DNA of 8,685 nt from Burkholderiales bacterium (GCA_025354615.1 JANXMO010000364.1:1-8685), one strand, 5' to 3'; numbered from the stretch's first letter, positions 1 to 6,092 are shown. A program made the numbers and translations. The notes: a model not told the origin generated them from the sequence alone.

Positions 1-248
1 CAAACCGTGCCGCGTGCGTCGGCCAGCACCACCCTTTGTTGCGTGGCGTCGCCCACTGCGCCGGCCAGCCAGGCGGCGGGGGCAAAAAATACCCAGGCCA
101 GCAGCGCGCCCAGCAGTGCGCCGGCCATAGCCCAGCGCACCGCAGCGCTGCGCAGGTGGTCCCAGGCTTGTTCGGTTTGAGTGGCATGCACGGCCGCCGC
201 ACCGGCAAACGGCCGCCAGGTTCTGCCGCTGCCCCAGCCCTGCCTCAA
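1..248 (-). CDS. gspN: T2SS protein GspN, N-terminal part (cut by left edge)
   Basis: This is the start of a GspN-like inner-membrane protein of the type II secretion system; only about 82 codons are visible. The frame has no early ATG. The best start is TTG at 248-246, which overlaps the gspM stop codon and has GGAG 7 nt upstream. A GTG at 191-189 is the alternative. The visible protein has a short N-terminal region, then a hydrophobic segment (AMAGALLGALLAWVFFAPAA), and ends at the edge in ARGTV followed by an incomplete codon that is TG plus one base. An ARGTVW-type stretch after one membrane segment is typical of GspN, as is the place directly after gspM. GspN occurs in only some T2SS systems and its exact role is poorly defined. 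The family call rests on context plus this short motif. Confidence 0.75.
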   Translation of the reverse strand, partial: MRQGWGSGRTWRPFAGAAAVHATQTEQAWDHLRSAAVRWAMAGALLGALLAWVFFAPAAWLAGAVGDATQQRVVLADARGTV

Positions 249-769
249 GTGCCCGCTCCAAAGGCAAGCGTGATCGAACCGGCAAAGCCGGCCGCGGCGC
301 GGGTCAGTTGCAGTTCGACCGGCCGCGCCCGGGCTGCGCTGCGCGCCTCGGCCAACCAGCCGCGCAAGGCTTCGCTGGAAACACCGGTCAGCGTCAGTGT
401 TGCGCGATCGCCTTGCACCACCAGGCGCGCACCGGCACCGAGCCGCTCGGTGGCCGCGCGCAAGGCCTCGCCCGCTTGGGCCGATGACAGGGGCGCGACA
501 GCGCGCAGGCGGCGCGCTTCATCGGCCCAGCGCTGCATTTGCTGCAACTGCGCTTCGACCTGCGTCAATTGCTGCGGCGCCTGCTGCAGCGTGCGCCAGG
601 CCGGCTGTATGCCGATCAGCCACACCACCAGCAGCGCCAACAACAAGCCGGCAGCCACCAGAATGCCGCGCTCGCGGGCGGCCAGCGATTGCCAGCGCAA
701 GCGCACGCCAGCCGCCAGCGTTGCCAGGCGCTGAACAGCGGGCGAATGGGCAAGCGGTTGACGGACCAT
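245..769 (-). CDS. gspM: T2SS inner-membrane platform protein GspM
   Basis: GspM is a small bitopic inner-membrane protein that pairs with GspL in the secretion platform. The 174-residue product has a cytoplasmic N-terminus with the WQSLAARERGIL stretch typical of the family (about residues 26-37). One membrane helix follows at about 35-54, then a Gln- and Glu-rich region likely to form a coiled coil (about 58-95), then a small periplasmic domain. The length fits the family (about 160-180). The ATG lies 3 nt after the gspL stop without a clear ribosome binding site, so translation is probably coupled to gspL. The stop codon overlaps the TTG proposed as the gspN start. GspM is weakly conserved in sequence, so position in the operon and topology carry much of the call. 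Confidence 0.9.
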   Translation of the reverse strand: MVRQPLAHSPAVQRLATLAAGVRLRWQSLAARERGILVAAGLLLALLVVWLIGIQPAWRTLQQAPQQLTQVEAQLQQMQRWADEARRLRAVAPLSSAQAGEALRAATERLGAGARLVVQGDRATLTLTGVSSEALRGWLAEARSAARARPVELQLTRAAAGFAGSITLAFGAGT

Positions 770-772
770 GGC

Positions 773-2032
773 TTATCTGGCCGCAGCCCGGCTGAGCGTC
801 AAGCGGCCCTCGGCCGCCGCAACGTCCCAGCCAGCAGGGCGCAGTTGGCTTCGAAATTGCTCGATTTCACTTTCTGCCCAGCCCACAGCGGCCACCGTCA
901 GGCGCCCCGGTTCGTATTGCAGGTGGTCGACCGGCGGGCGGTTGGCCGGCCAGGCCAGCGCCGCGGCTTCCAGCAGCGGTTCGAGGTCGGCCTCGCCAGG
1001 CTGGCCGGCACCGGCCCGAAGCCGTTCGATTTCGCGGCGCATTTGCGCAGGCGCATCGAGCACCGCACGGACCTGGGGGAAACTGGTTTGCAGCGTGGTG
1101 ATCAACGCTTGCCGCTGGCTGCTCAGCTGCGCGGTTTGCCGCCAGGCCCCGACATTCAGCCCGATCAATTGAATGACCAGCAGCGCGCCCAACCCCCAGC
1201 GGGCAGGACGCCACTCAACGCCCAGCCACCGCTTCCACAGCGCCCGCAGCGCCCGCGTGCCGCGTGTTTTTTGCGACAGGTCGAATTGCCGCAGGTTCCA
1301 CAAAGAGCGCGCCGCCTGCAGCTCGCGCTGCTGCGGCGTGAGCACGCCGACCGGGCTGTCGCCCAGCCATTGCTCGGCAGCGGCAGCGGCGGCGGGGGTT
1401 GCCGTCCAGCGGGTGCCCTCGGGTACGGACTGAGGCAACAAAGCACGGGCCAGCGAACCCTGCAGCGGCAAGCTCGCCACACCGTCGACGTGTGCCCATG
1501 TCAATTGCAAAGCCGGCGTGCCGTTGGCATCGACAAGACCCGGTATTTCGCTGAAGTGGCCGCTTGGCGGGTCGTCCGGCCAAGCCAGCGGCACCACACG
1601 GTCAACGAGCACCTGCGCCTGTTCGAGCGCCACCAGCACACCGCGCAGCCACGACCGGTTGACGGCCGCAACCCAGCCGGGCTGGCCAGCCGCCGCGCCC
1701 GGCGCCAAAGCCAGGTGCGTCACATCGACTTCGTCGAGCAGCGCTTCTTCCAACAGGCCGGCCAGGGCGGCGGACAAGCGGGCCGGCGGCGCCTTGGGCA
1801 AGATCAACCGGTGCCAGCCCACGTCGCCATCGGCCAATACGGCCACCACGCTGTCAGCCCGTGGCAACGCGCTTGCACTGGCGCGGCCGTTTTGTTGCGG
1901 CTGCAGCCCGTCCGCACTGAACACATAGCTGTACTCAGCAGCCACACCGCCGGCTTCAAACGCCGGGCTGCCGTCCAAAGGACGGGCGCGCAGGCGCCGG
2001 CGCGGTGGAATGCTGACAACGAGAATCGACAT
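773..2032 (-). CDS. gspL: T2SS inner-membrane platform protein GspL
   Basis: GspL links the cytoplasmic ATPase GspE to the inner-membrane platform. The 419-residue product has an N-terminal cytoplasmic domain of the actin-like GspL type (about 1-270). It includes NLRQFDL at about 246-252, which matches the conserved NLRQG(E/D)F-like motif just before the membrane. A single membrane helix follows at about 279-295, then a periplasmic ferredoxin-like domain to the end. I chose the ATG at 2032 (MSILVVSIPP). An upstream in-frame TTG at 2071 would add 13 residues that do not look like the family. AGGAA lies 12 nt before the ATG, a rather long spacing. Unlike its neighbours this gene does not abut the previous one: 274 nt separate it from gspK, so it may need its own translation start and perhaps its own promoter. 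Confidence 0.94.
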   Translation of the reverse strand: MSILVVSIPPRRRLRARPLDGSPAFEAGGVAAEYSYVFSADGLQPQQNGRASASALPRADSVVAVLADGDVGWHRLILPKAPPARLSAALAGLLEEALLDEVDVTHLALAPGAAAGQPGWVAAVNRSWLRGVLVALEQAQVLVDRVVPLAWPDDPPSGHFSEIPGLVDANGTPALQLTWAHVDGVASLPLQGSLARALLPQSVPEGTRWTATPAAAAAAEQWLGDSPVGVLTPQQRELQAARSLWNLRQFDLSQKTRGTRALRALWKRWLGVEWRPARWGLGALLVIQLIGLNVGAWRQTAQLSSQRQALITTLQTSFPQVRAVLDAPAQMRREIERLRAGAGQPGEADLEPLLEAAALAWPANRPPVDHLQYEPGRLTVAAVGWAESEIEQFRSQLRPAGWDVAAAEGRLTLSRAAAR

Positions 2033-2097
2033 GAGGCGGCACAGTTCCTGGCGCAAAGCTCCAACAAGCAAGACAAACGACCGCCGTCAGCCGACAC

Positions 2098-2132
2098 GGC
2101 CCGGCACTGCAAAAGCACTGTCGTGCCCGGCC
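2098..2132. repeat. Hairpin in the gspK-gspL gap
   Basis: The arms at 2098-2107 and 2123-2132 pair at 9 of 10 positions around a 15-nt loop, and the loop can add a 3-bp inner stem around AAAA. No T-run follows on either strand, so it is not a typical Rho-independent terminator. In mRNA it could limit decay or separate expression of the GHIJK part from LMN. That role is inference. Confidence 0.45.
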
Positions 2133-2151
2133 GATGCCGTCAATTCAGGAC

Positions 2152-2178
2152 AAAAAAGCAAGCCGAACCACTGCGGCT
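2152..2178 (-). terminator. Possible weak Rho-independent terminator or attenuator after gspK
   Basis: Read on the minus strand, AGCCG (2178-2174) pairs with CGGCT (2165-2161) across an 8-nt loop. A G-T wobble extends the stem by one pair, and TGCTTTTTT follows (run of six T at 2157-2152). The stem is short, so termination would be partial at best. It lies inside the gsp operon, where full termination would cut off gspL, gspM and gspN. A coding origin of the T-run (the frame annotated at 2087-2236 passes through it) is an alternative explanation. Confidence 0.35.
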
Positions 2179-2306
2179 CTTCCGTCTCCGTCGACAGATT
2201 GTAGGCATCGGGAAAAGCCTGACCCGCGCAAATCAAGGGCTTGCACAGGCTTGTTGTGCGCTTTGTTCAATCGGGCCCGCTCACAACCGGCACCCCGCGG
2301 GCCGCT

Positions 2307-3281
2307 TCAGCCGCCCAGGTCCTGCCCGCTGGCGCGTTCGCGTTGAAGAACCAGCACGTCATTGCCGGTGCGCTGCACCAAGGCGTTTTCCTCCAGCACC
2401 CGGTCGTCGACACGCAAGCGCCCGCGCAGTTCAAAGTAATTCGACGCCACGCCCAGACGGGCTTTCTCGACCAGCGAGAGCGGGCGCCCACCCAGCACGC
2501 GCTCGGCCTCGTCAACGGCCTTGAAGGGCGCGCGCAGCCGCAGCCGCTCGGCCCCGGCCAAGTCCAGCCCATCGATCAGCGAGGCCAGCACCTCACGGGG
2601 GGCCGTGTTCAGGTTCACGGTCGTGCGAGCAGACGGCAACAAGACCACAAAGGGCTGCATGCGGGCGATTGATGCGGCGTCGACACCCAGCCATGTCAGT
2701 TGGCTCAGACGCTGCGGCGTCAGAGGCGCTTCAACGGCGGCACCCACGCCCGTCCCATTGCCCGCCTCGGCATCACGCAGGCCTTCGGCAATCAAAGTGG
2801 CCAGGGCGGGGGCTACGCCAATGCTGCTGAACAACCGTTGCAACAGCACCAACTCGGCCGGGGCCACCTTGTCGCCTTCGAGTAGGTTGCGCAGGTTGTA
2901 TTTGGCTTGCGCATCGGTGATGCCGCCCGATAGAAATGCCGCCGGCCCGTCGTCGGCGTTGTCTTTGTCGGCGGCCAGAAAGCTGGACAGCCGGGCTTCA
3001 GCCAGCGGCGTGGCCCATGGCGCGGTGAGGTCCGTGATGCGCTGATTGGTGCGCGCGTCTTCCCGCAGGATCAGCCGTGCCCAGTCGATCAACCCGTTGA
3101 GCAGCCAAGCCGACTGTGCGCGCGCGCGCTCCGCCGCTTCGACCTGCACCGCACGCCATTGCTGCCACACCATGGCCGACGCCAGCGTGGCCACCAGCAC
3201 GACGATCACCATGGCCGTCAACAACGCCGCACCGCGCCGGCGCCGAGTGACAAAAGGCGGCGCGAAATGCGTCATGGCCAT
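2307..3281 (-). CDS. gspK: T2SS minor pseudopilin GspK
   Basis: GspK is the large minor pseudopilin that caps the pseudopilus tip together with GspI and GspJ. The 324-residue product has a basic leader RRRR-G, cut by the prepilin peptidase after Gly17, then AALLTAMVIVVLVATLAS. Position +5 of the mature protein is Thr22 instead of the Glu found in other pseudopilins, which is the known hallmark of GspK. A large periplasmic domain follows, with the family stretches AKYNLRNLL and VNLNTAPREVLASL. The start is ambiguous: the ATG at 3281 has GGGG 5 nt upstream, while the ATG at 3275 gives a classic ATGA overlap with the gspJ stop. Either way gspJ and gspK overlap. The protein ends normally, so the gap downstream does not look like lost GspK sequence. 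Confidence 0.94.
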   Translation of the reverse strand: MAMTHFAPPFVTRRRRGAALLTAMVIVVLVATLASAMVWQQWRAVQVEAAERARAQSAWLLNGLIDWARLILREDARTNQRITDLTAPWATPLAEARLSSFLAADKDNADDGPAAFLSGGITDAQAKYNLRNLLEGDKVAPAELVLLQRLFSSIGVAPALATLIAEGLRDAEAGNGTGVGAAVEAPLTPQRLSQLTWLGVDAASIARMQPFVVLLPSARTTVNLNTAPREVLASLIDGLDLAGAERLRLRAPFKAVDEAERVLGGRPLSLVEKARLGVASNYFELRGRLRVDDRVLEENALVQRTGNDVLVLQRERASGQDLGG

Positions 3282-3967
3282 TGCGGCCCCAGCGCGACAT
3301 CGCGCGTCAACACGCCGGTGCTGACACCGGCCGGCGCAAAGCTGATCACGCTGCGCACGCCGGTGGGCAAAGCTTGCCGCGGGGCCGTGGGTGCACTGGC
3401 GCCAGAGGCTGCGCTGGCGGCTGGCGCAGCCAGATCGTTGCTGGACTGGCAATTGCTCCAGGTGTTGTCGTTACCGCGAAAACAGTAGACCTGCCATTGG
3501 GCCAGGCCGCTCAGCACCGCCAGTTGTCCAACATCGTTGGCGGCCAGCTGCTGGCTGCGCAGCCATTGCGCCTGCAATTCACCGCGGCGGCGCGCCACGG
3601 GGCCGGCCCAGCGCAGCCAGCGCGAAGTGCCGCCAGCTGCGGAGTCGGCCGCCAACGCCCACACCACCACGTGCAGCCCGCCGGGTGCACGACGCGTCAA
3701 ACGCAAACGGGCGCCATCGAAAACCAGTGGCGGCACCACGCCTGAATCCTGCACGGCATTCAAATCCTGCTCCCATTGGGCCAGTGCGGTGTTGAGCCGC
3801 AAGGTCTGCTCCAGCCGGGCGCCGCTGATGTCACGCGACCGCACGATCGCGTCCACGCCTTGCCAGGCCATGACGGCGAGCAGCGCCATCACCACCATTG
3901 CCACCAAGACTTCAATCAAGGTGAAACCTTGGACCATCAGAGGCACAACAGGCGGGCGGCGTGGCAT
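3272..3967 (-). CDS. gspJ: T2SS minor pseudopilin GspJ
   Basis: GspJ is a minor pseudopilin that forms the tip complex with GspI and GspK. The 231-residue product carries the prepilin signal G-FTLIEVLVAM, with cleavage after Gly14 and Glu at mature position +5 (Glu19). The N-terminal helix continues to about residue 43, then comes a beta-rich periplasmic domain. The stretch WQVYCFRGNDNTWSNC (Cys162 and Cys173) could hold a disulfide and is followed by an Ala/Ser-rich low-complexity stretch at about 180-198 that looks like a loop insertion. The start at 3967 lies 21 nt after the gspI stop with no clear ribosome binding site; a shorter leader from the ATG at 3937 is possible but would leave only three residues before the cleavage Gly. 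Confidence 0.93.
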   Translation of the reverse strand: MPRRPPVVPLMVQGFTLIEVLVAMVVMALLAVMAWQGVDAIVRSRDISGARLEQTLRLNTALAQWEQDLNAVQDSGVVPPLVFDGARLRLTRRAPGGLHVVVWALAADSAAGGTSRWLRWAGPVARRRGELQAQWLRSQQLAANDVGQLAVLSGLAQWQVYCFRGNDNTWSNCQSSNDLAAPAASAASGASAPTAPRQALPTGVRSVISFAPAGVSTGVLTRDVALGPQWP

Positions 3968-3988
3968 GGCAGTCAGGCAGACGAGGCT

Positions 3989-4357
3989 TTATTTGGAAAG
4001 TACGGTTGACAAGGTCAGCAACGGCAGGCCGGCGTCATCGGCCATGACCGCGTCGACGCGACGGAAATTGGGGTTGGGCGTTGGCCGCACCACCAGCTTG
4101 CCAGCGTAAGTGCGGCCCAGTTGGTCGCAGCTGAAGACCGTTTCCCCCACCGCCGGGTAGACGTGCTGCAGCCGGAACGCCGTCAACTGGTTGTCGGCAC
4201 ACCACTGGGCAGCGCTGACCTCGGCCAGCCGCTGGGCATTGTTGACGAGCGCGCCAGCGGCGCGGATACCGGCCGCCAACGTCACAGCAACAATCGTCAA
4301 CGCCACCAACACTTCGATCAGCGTAAAGCCGCGTTGACAAGGTGAAAGGCGGTTCAT
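3989..4357 (-). CDS. gspI: T2SS minor pseudopilin GspI
   Basis: GspI is the minor pseudopilin that starts assembly of the tip complex. The 122-residue product has a short leader with cleavage after Gly10, then FTLIEVLVALTIVAVTLAAG with Glu15 at mature position +5. The family stretch ADNQL follows at about 54-58, and Cys53 and Cys77 may pair. The size is usual for GspI (about 120-130). The ATG overlaps the gspH stop as ATGA, so the two genes are probably translationally coupled. The place between gspH and gspJ agrees with the canonical gene order. Confidence 0.94.
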   Translation of the reverse strand: MNRLSPCQRGFTLIEVLVALTIVAVTLAAGIRAAGALVNNAQRLAEVSAAQWCADNQLTAFRLQHVYPAVGETVFSCDQLGRTYAGKLVVRPTPNPNFRRVDAVMADDAGLPLLTLSTVLSK

Positions 4358-4884
4358 CGCGCAGGCGGCGCCAATTCGTCGACCACGGCAAACGGCCCGA
4401 GGCCGTCGGTGGCGAGCGTCAAGCGGCGTTCATTCAGGCTGAGGACGATGCGCTGGGCGCCAATCAGCGGTTCCGGCCCCAGGGACACGACGCCGGTGCC
4501 TGGCACTTCGGCCGTGACGCCAGTTACCAGCCAGCGCCGCGGCAAATCACTGGAAGCCGGCAGGCCGATGAAATCAAAGTCAGCCCCTTCGCCCGAGGCA
4601 GGCCCGCCGCCAGCAACATTGAGCGGAGGTGCAACAGCGGTGCCTGGCGCCGGGTGCGGGCGCCAGCGCACATCCAACCCGGTGGCACGCGCCTGCGCAC
4701 GGGCCGACTCCAGCAAGGCGGCCAAACGCGCGGCTTCCTGCTCCAACTGCGTGGCGGAGGGGTCGCGCAACGCCAGGCTGGCCACGGCGCTGGCAATCGC
4801 GATCAGGGCCACGACGATCATCAACTCGATCAGCGTGAAGCCGCGCGGTGGGGCGGCGCCGGCGGCCACACCGCGTTTGTTCAC
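4354..4884 (-). CDS. gspH: T2SS minor pseudopilin GspH
   Basis: GspH is a minor pseudopilin thought to link the tip complex to the GspG shaft. The 176-residue product has a leader ending in Gly15, then FTLIELMIVVALIAIASAVA with Glu20 at mature position +5. The later stretches IGLPASSDLPRRWL (about 106-119) and GPEPLIGAQRI (about 136-146) fit GspH proteins of Burkholderiales as I remember them. The start is a GTG at 4884, overlapping the gspG stop as GTGA. This points to translational coupling, and there is no separate strong ribosome binding site. A Gly/Pro/Ala-rich loop lies at about 78-100. Confidence 0.92.
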   Translation of the reverse strand: MNKRGVAAGAAPPRGFTLIELMIVVALIAIASAVASLALRDPSATQLEQEAARLAALLESARAQARATGLDVRWRPHPAPGTAVAPPLNVAGGGPASGEGADFDFIGLPASSDLPRRWLVTGVTAEVPGTGVVSLGPEPLIGAQRIVLSLNERRLTLATDGLGPFAVVDELAPPAR

Positions 4885-5339
4885 TGCCAGGAGCCGATTT
4901 CGGCATTCTTCCCTTCGCCGCCTACCACGCCATCAGCGCCGTAGCTGAAAACGTCGATGTCCCCTTTCACGCCCGGATTGGCATATTGATAAGGGCGGCC
5001 CCACGGGTCATTCGGCAACTTGTCCAGATACGGCTTCCAATTGGGGGGCAAGGCACCCGCGGTGGGCTTGACCGTCAAAGCCGTGAGGCCTTGCTCGGCA
5101 CTCGGATAGCGCTGGTTGTCCAGCTTGTACAGCTTGAGCGCCTGCATCAGGTTGTTGACATCGGTGCGGGCCGCCGTCACGCGCGCGTCATCGGCGCGGT
5201 CCAGCACATTCGGCACGATCAGCGCCGCCAGCACACCGATGATGACCAGCACCACCATCAGCTCGATCAAGGTAAAGCCAGCAAAGGCGGCGCTTTTGCA
5301 TCGGGTCAATCGTGGGAAGCGACGGCGAAAACAGGTCAT
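4881..5339 (-). CDS. gspG: T2SS major pseudopilin GspG
   Basis: GspG is the major subunit of the pseudopilus, the piston-like fibre of type II secretion. The 152-residue product has a 21-residue basic leader, cleavage after Gly21, then FTLIELMVVLVIIGVLAALI. Mature Glu5 is Glu26 and the conserved Pro22 is Pro43. The family stretches ADDARVTAARTDVNNLMQAL, LDNQRYPSAEQGL, LPNDPWGRPYQY and the calcium-binding C-terminal loop ending GEGKNAEIGSW are all present, so identification is secure. The ATG at 5339 gives the best leader. A much longer open frame extends upstream but runs antisense into gspC and is not credible. gspG is the first minus-strand gene after the divergent gspC, so its promoter should lie at about 5340-5400. 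gspE and gspF, often just upstream of gspG, are absent here. Confidence 0.97.
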   Translation of the reverse strand: MTCFRRRFPRLTRCKSAAFAGFTLIELMVVLVIIGVLAALIVPNVLDRADDARVTAARTDVNNLMQALKLYKLDNQRYPSAEQGLTALTVKPTAGALPPNWKPYLDKLPNDPWGRPYQYANPGVKGDIDVFSYGADGVVGGEGKNAEIGSWQ

Positions 5340-5393
5340 GTTCAAGGCGCCGGTGAAGGCGTCAAAAAGAGGCCGTGCATGATAATCGGGCCG
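5340..5393. promoter_or_regulatory. Short divergent gspC/gspG promoter region
   Basis: Only 54 nt separate the proposed starts of gspG (minus) and gspC (plus), so any local promoters must overlap. On the plus strand GATAAT at 5381-5386 would place transcription start at about 5393-5394, at the gspC ATG. On the minus strand TATCAT (5384-5379) or GATTAT (5387-5382) would start transcription about 30 nt before gspG. None has a convincing -35 box. A plus-strand AGAGG at 5368-5372 sits 6 nt before an alternative gspC start at 5379. The assignment is weak and partly based on gene layout. Confidence 0.3.
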
Positions 5394-6047
5394 ATGACAG
5401 CCCGATTCTGCGCATTCATCCTCTGGGCGTTGGCCGCTGCCAGCGCGGTGTTGTGGGGCTTGCGCCTGACAGTCAGTGCGCCAGCGGCGCCGCCGGGTGT
5501 GATTGTCGTTGAAGCCGCCGCGGCGCGGGGCGATGTCAGCCGCTTGCTGGGCGTTGATCCACCCGCACAAATAGAGGCGCCAAGCGTTGTAGCGGCCAGC
5601 AATCGCTTTGTGCTGAGTGGCGTGATGGCGCCGCGCAGCATTGCCGGCGGTCAGTCCTACGGCATTGCTTTGATCGCTGTTGACGGGCAGCCTGCACGCC
5701 CTTTCAAAGTGGGCGCACGCATCGAAGGTGAATTGACACTGCAGTCGGTGGGGCGGCGCAGCGCCACGCTTGGCGCGCCTTCAAATCCTTCGCCAATGGT
5801 GCTGGAACTGCCACTGCCACCAGCGCCTTCCACCGGCGTTTTACCGCCTCCTGGCTTTGGTATCGCGGGCAATGCAGCCGCCACTTCCACCCCAGCGCCC
5901 ACCGCTGCAGCACCTGTTGCGCCAATTGAAACGGTGGTATTGCCCATACCGCCCACTGCCATCGAGGAAGCAGCGCCACCGGGAGTCGTTCCGGCGCCCC
6001 GGCCTTTGTTGGGGCGCCGTTTTCCGGGTGCTTTGGCGGATCGTTGA
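5394..6047 (+). CDS. gspC: T2SS linker protein GspC (no PDZ domain)
   Basis: GspC connects the inner-membrane platform to the outer-membrane secretin GspD. The 217-residue product has a membrane helix at about 5-24 (FILWALAAASAVLWGLRL). The homology region follows at about 70-140 and includes RFVLSGVMAPRS, ALIAVDGQPARPFKVGA and GELTLQSV. This domain normally binds the N0 domain of GspD. The remainder is a Pro/Ala-rich tail (about 141-206) ending in LLGRRFPGALADR, with no PDZ or coiled-coil domain. I prefer the ATG at 5394, which gives the short cytoplasmic segment usual for the family. The in-frame ATG at 5379 adds MIIGP and has the better ribosome binding site (AGAGG, 6 nt away). It is transcribed away from the gsp operon and ends 45 nt from the convergent cobT. 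Confidence 0.87.
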   Translation: MTARFCAFILWALAAASAVLWGLRLTVSAPAAPPGVIVVEAAAARGDVSRLLGVDPPAQIEAPSVVAASNRFVLSGVMAPRSIAGGQSYGIALIAVDGQPARPFKVGARIEGELTLQSVGRRSATLGAPSNPSPMVLELPLPPAPSTGVLPPPGFGIAGNAAATSTPAPTAAAPVAPIETVVLPIPPTAIEEAAPPGVVPAPRPLLGRRFPGALADR

Positions 6048-6050
6048 GAA

Positions 6051-6090
6051 GCCGTACCCGCAGCCGCTGAGCAGCGGGCTGCCGTACCCG
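6051..6090. repeat. Hairpin flanked by 10-bp direct repeats between gspC and cobT
   Basis: GCCGTACCCG occurs at 6051-6060 and again at 6081-6090. Between them CAGCCGCT (6061-6068) pairs with AGCGGGCTG (6073-6081) with one bulged G and a GAGC loop. The structure fills the 45-nt space between two convergent genes, where a two-way terminator would be expected. There is no T-run on either side, so Rho-independent termination is not supported by sequence. It may slow polymerase or protect 3' ends. Confidence 0.5.
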
Positions 6091-6092
6091 TA

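Larger units (their letters stand above)
2087..2236 (-). other. Unexplained 49-codon open frame in the gspK-gspL gap
   Basis: This minus-strand frame lies in the gap between gspK and gspL and ends in TGA at 2089-2087. It has no ATG. The first plausible start is TTG at 2236, with no ribosome binding site that I can see; the frame is open back to a TGA about 30 nt further upstream. The translation is not the usual Arg-Ala-rich GC shadow: it includes AFPDAYNLSTETEEPQWFG and then LLFCPELTAS. Third-position GC is only about two thirds, lower than I would expect of genes here. It could be a small gene, the remnant of an inserted gene, or chance. I do not recognise it. It overlaps both hairpins annotated in this gap. 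Confidence 0.25.

Noticed and set aside
2198..2203. A TACAAT -10-like hexamer on the minus strand in the gspK-gspL gap
   Set aside because: At 17 nt upstream the hexamer is CGGGTC, a poor -35. A TTGATT lies 27 nt away, too far. The transcript would also run straight into the terminator-like hairpin.
539..2524. A very long (661-codon) plus-strand open frame opposite gspM, gspL and gspK
   Set aside because: It runs antisense to three well-supported genes. Its product is dominated by Arg, Gln, Pro and Ala with no recognisable domain, as expected for a shadow frame in GC-rich DNA.
3900..5280. Four similar short plus-strand stretches (near 3910, 4315, 4827 and 5263) that look like dispersed repeats
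   Set aside because: They are the reverse complement of the conserved GFTLIE prepilin signal in gspJ, gspI, gspH and gspG, so common protein function explains them.
4848..5393. A long in-frame plus-strand extension upstream of gspC
   Set aside because: It is antisense to gspG and part of gspH. The extension has no family similarity, and the GspC-like N-terminal membrane helix starts at 5394.
5340..5570. A minus-strand extension of the gspG frame by 77 codons
   Set aside because: It runs antisense into gspC and would bury the prepilin leader in the middle of the protein, which is incompatible with prepilin processing.
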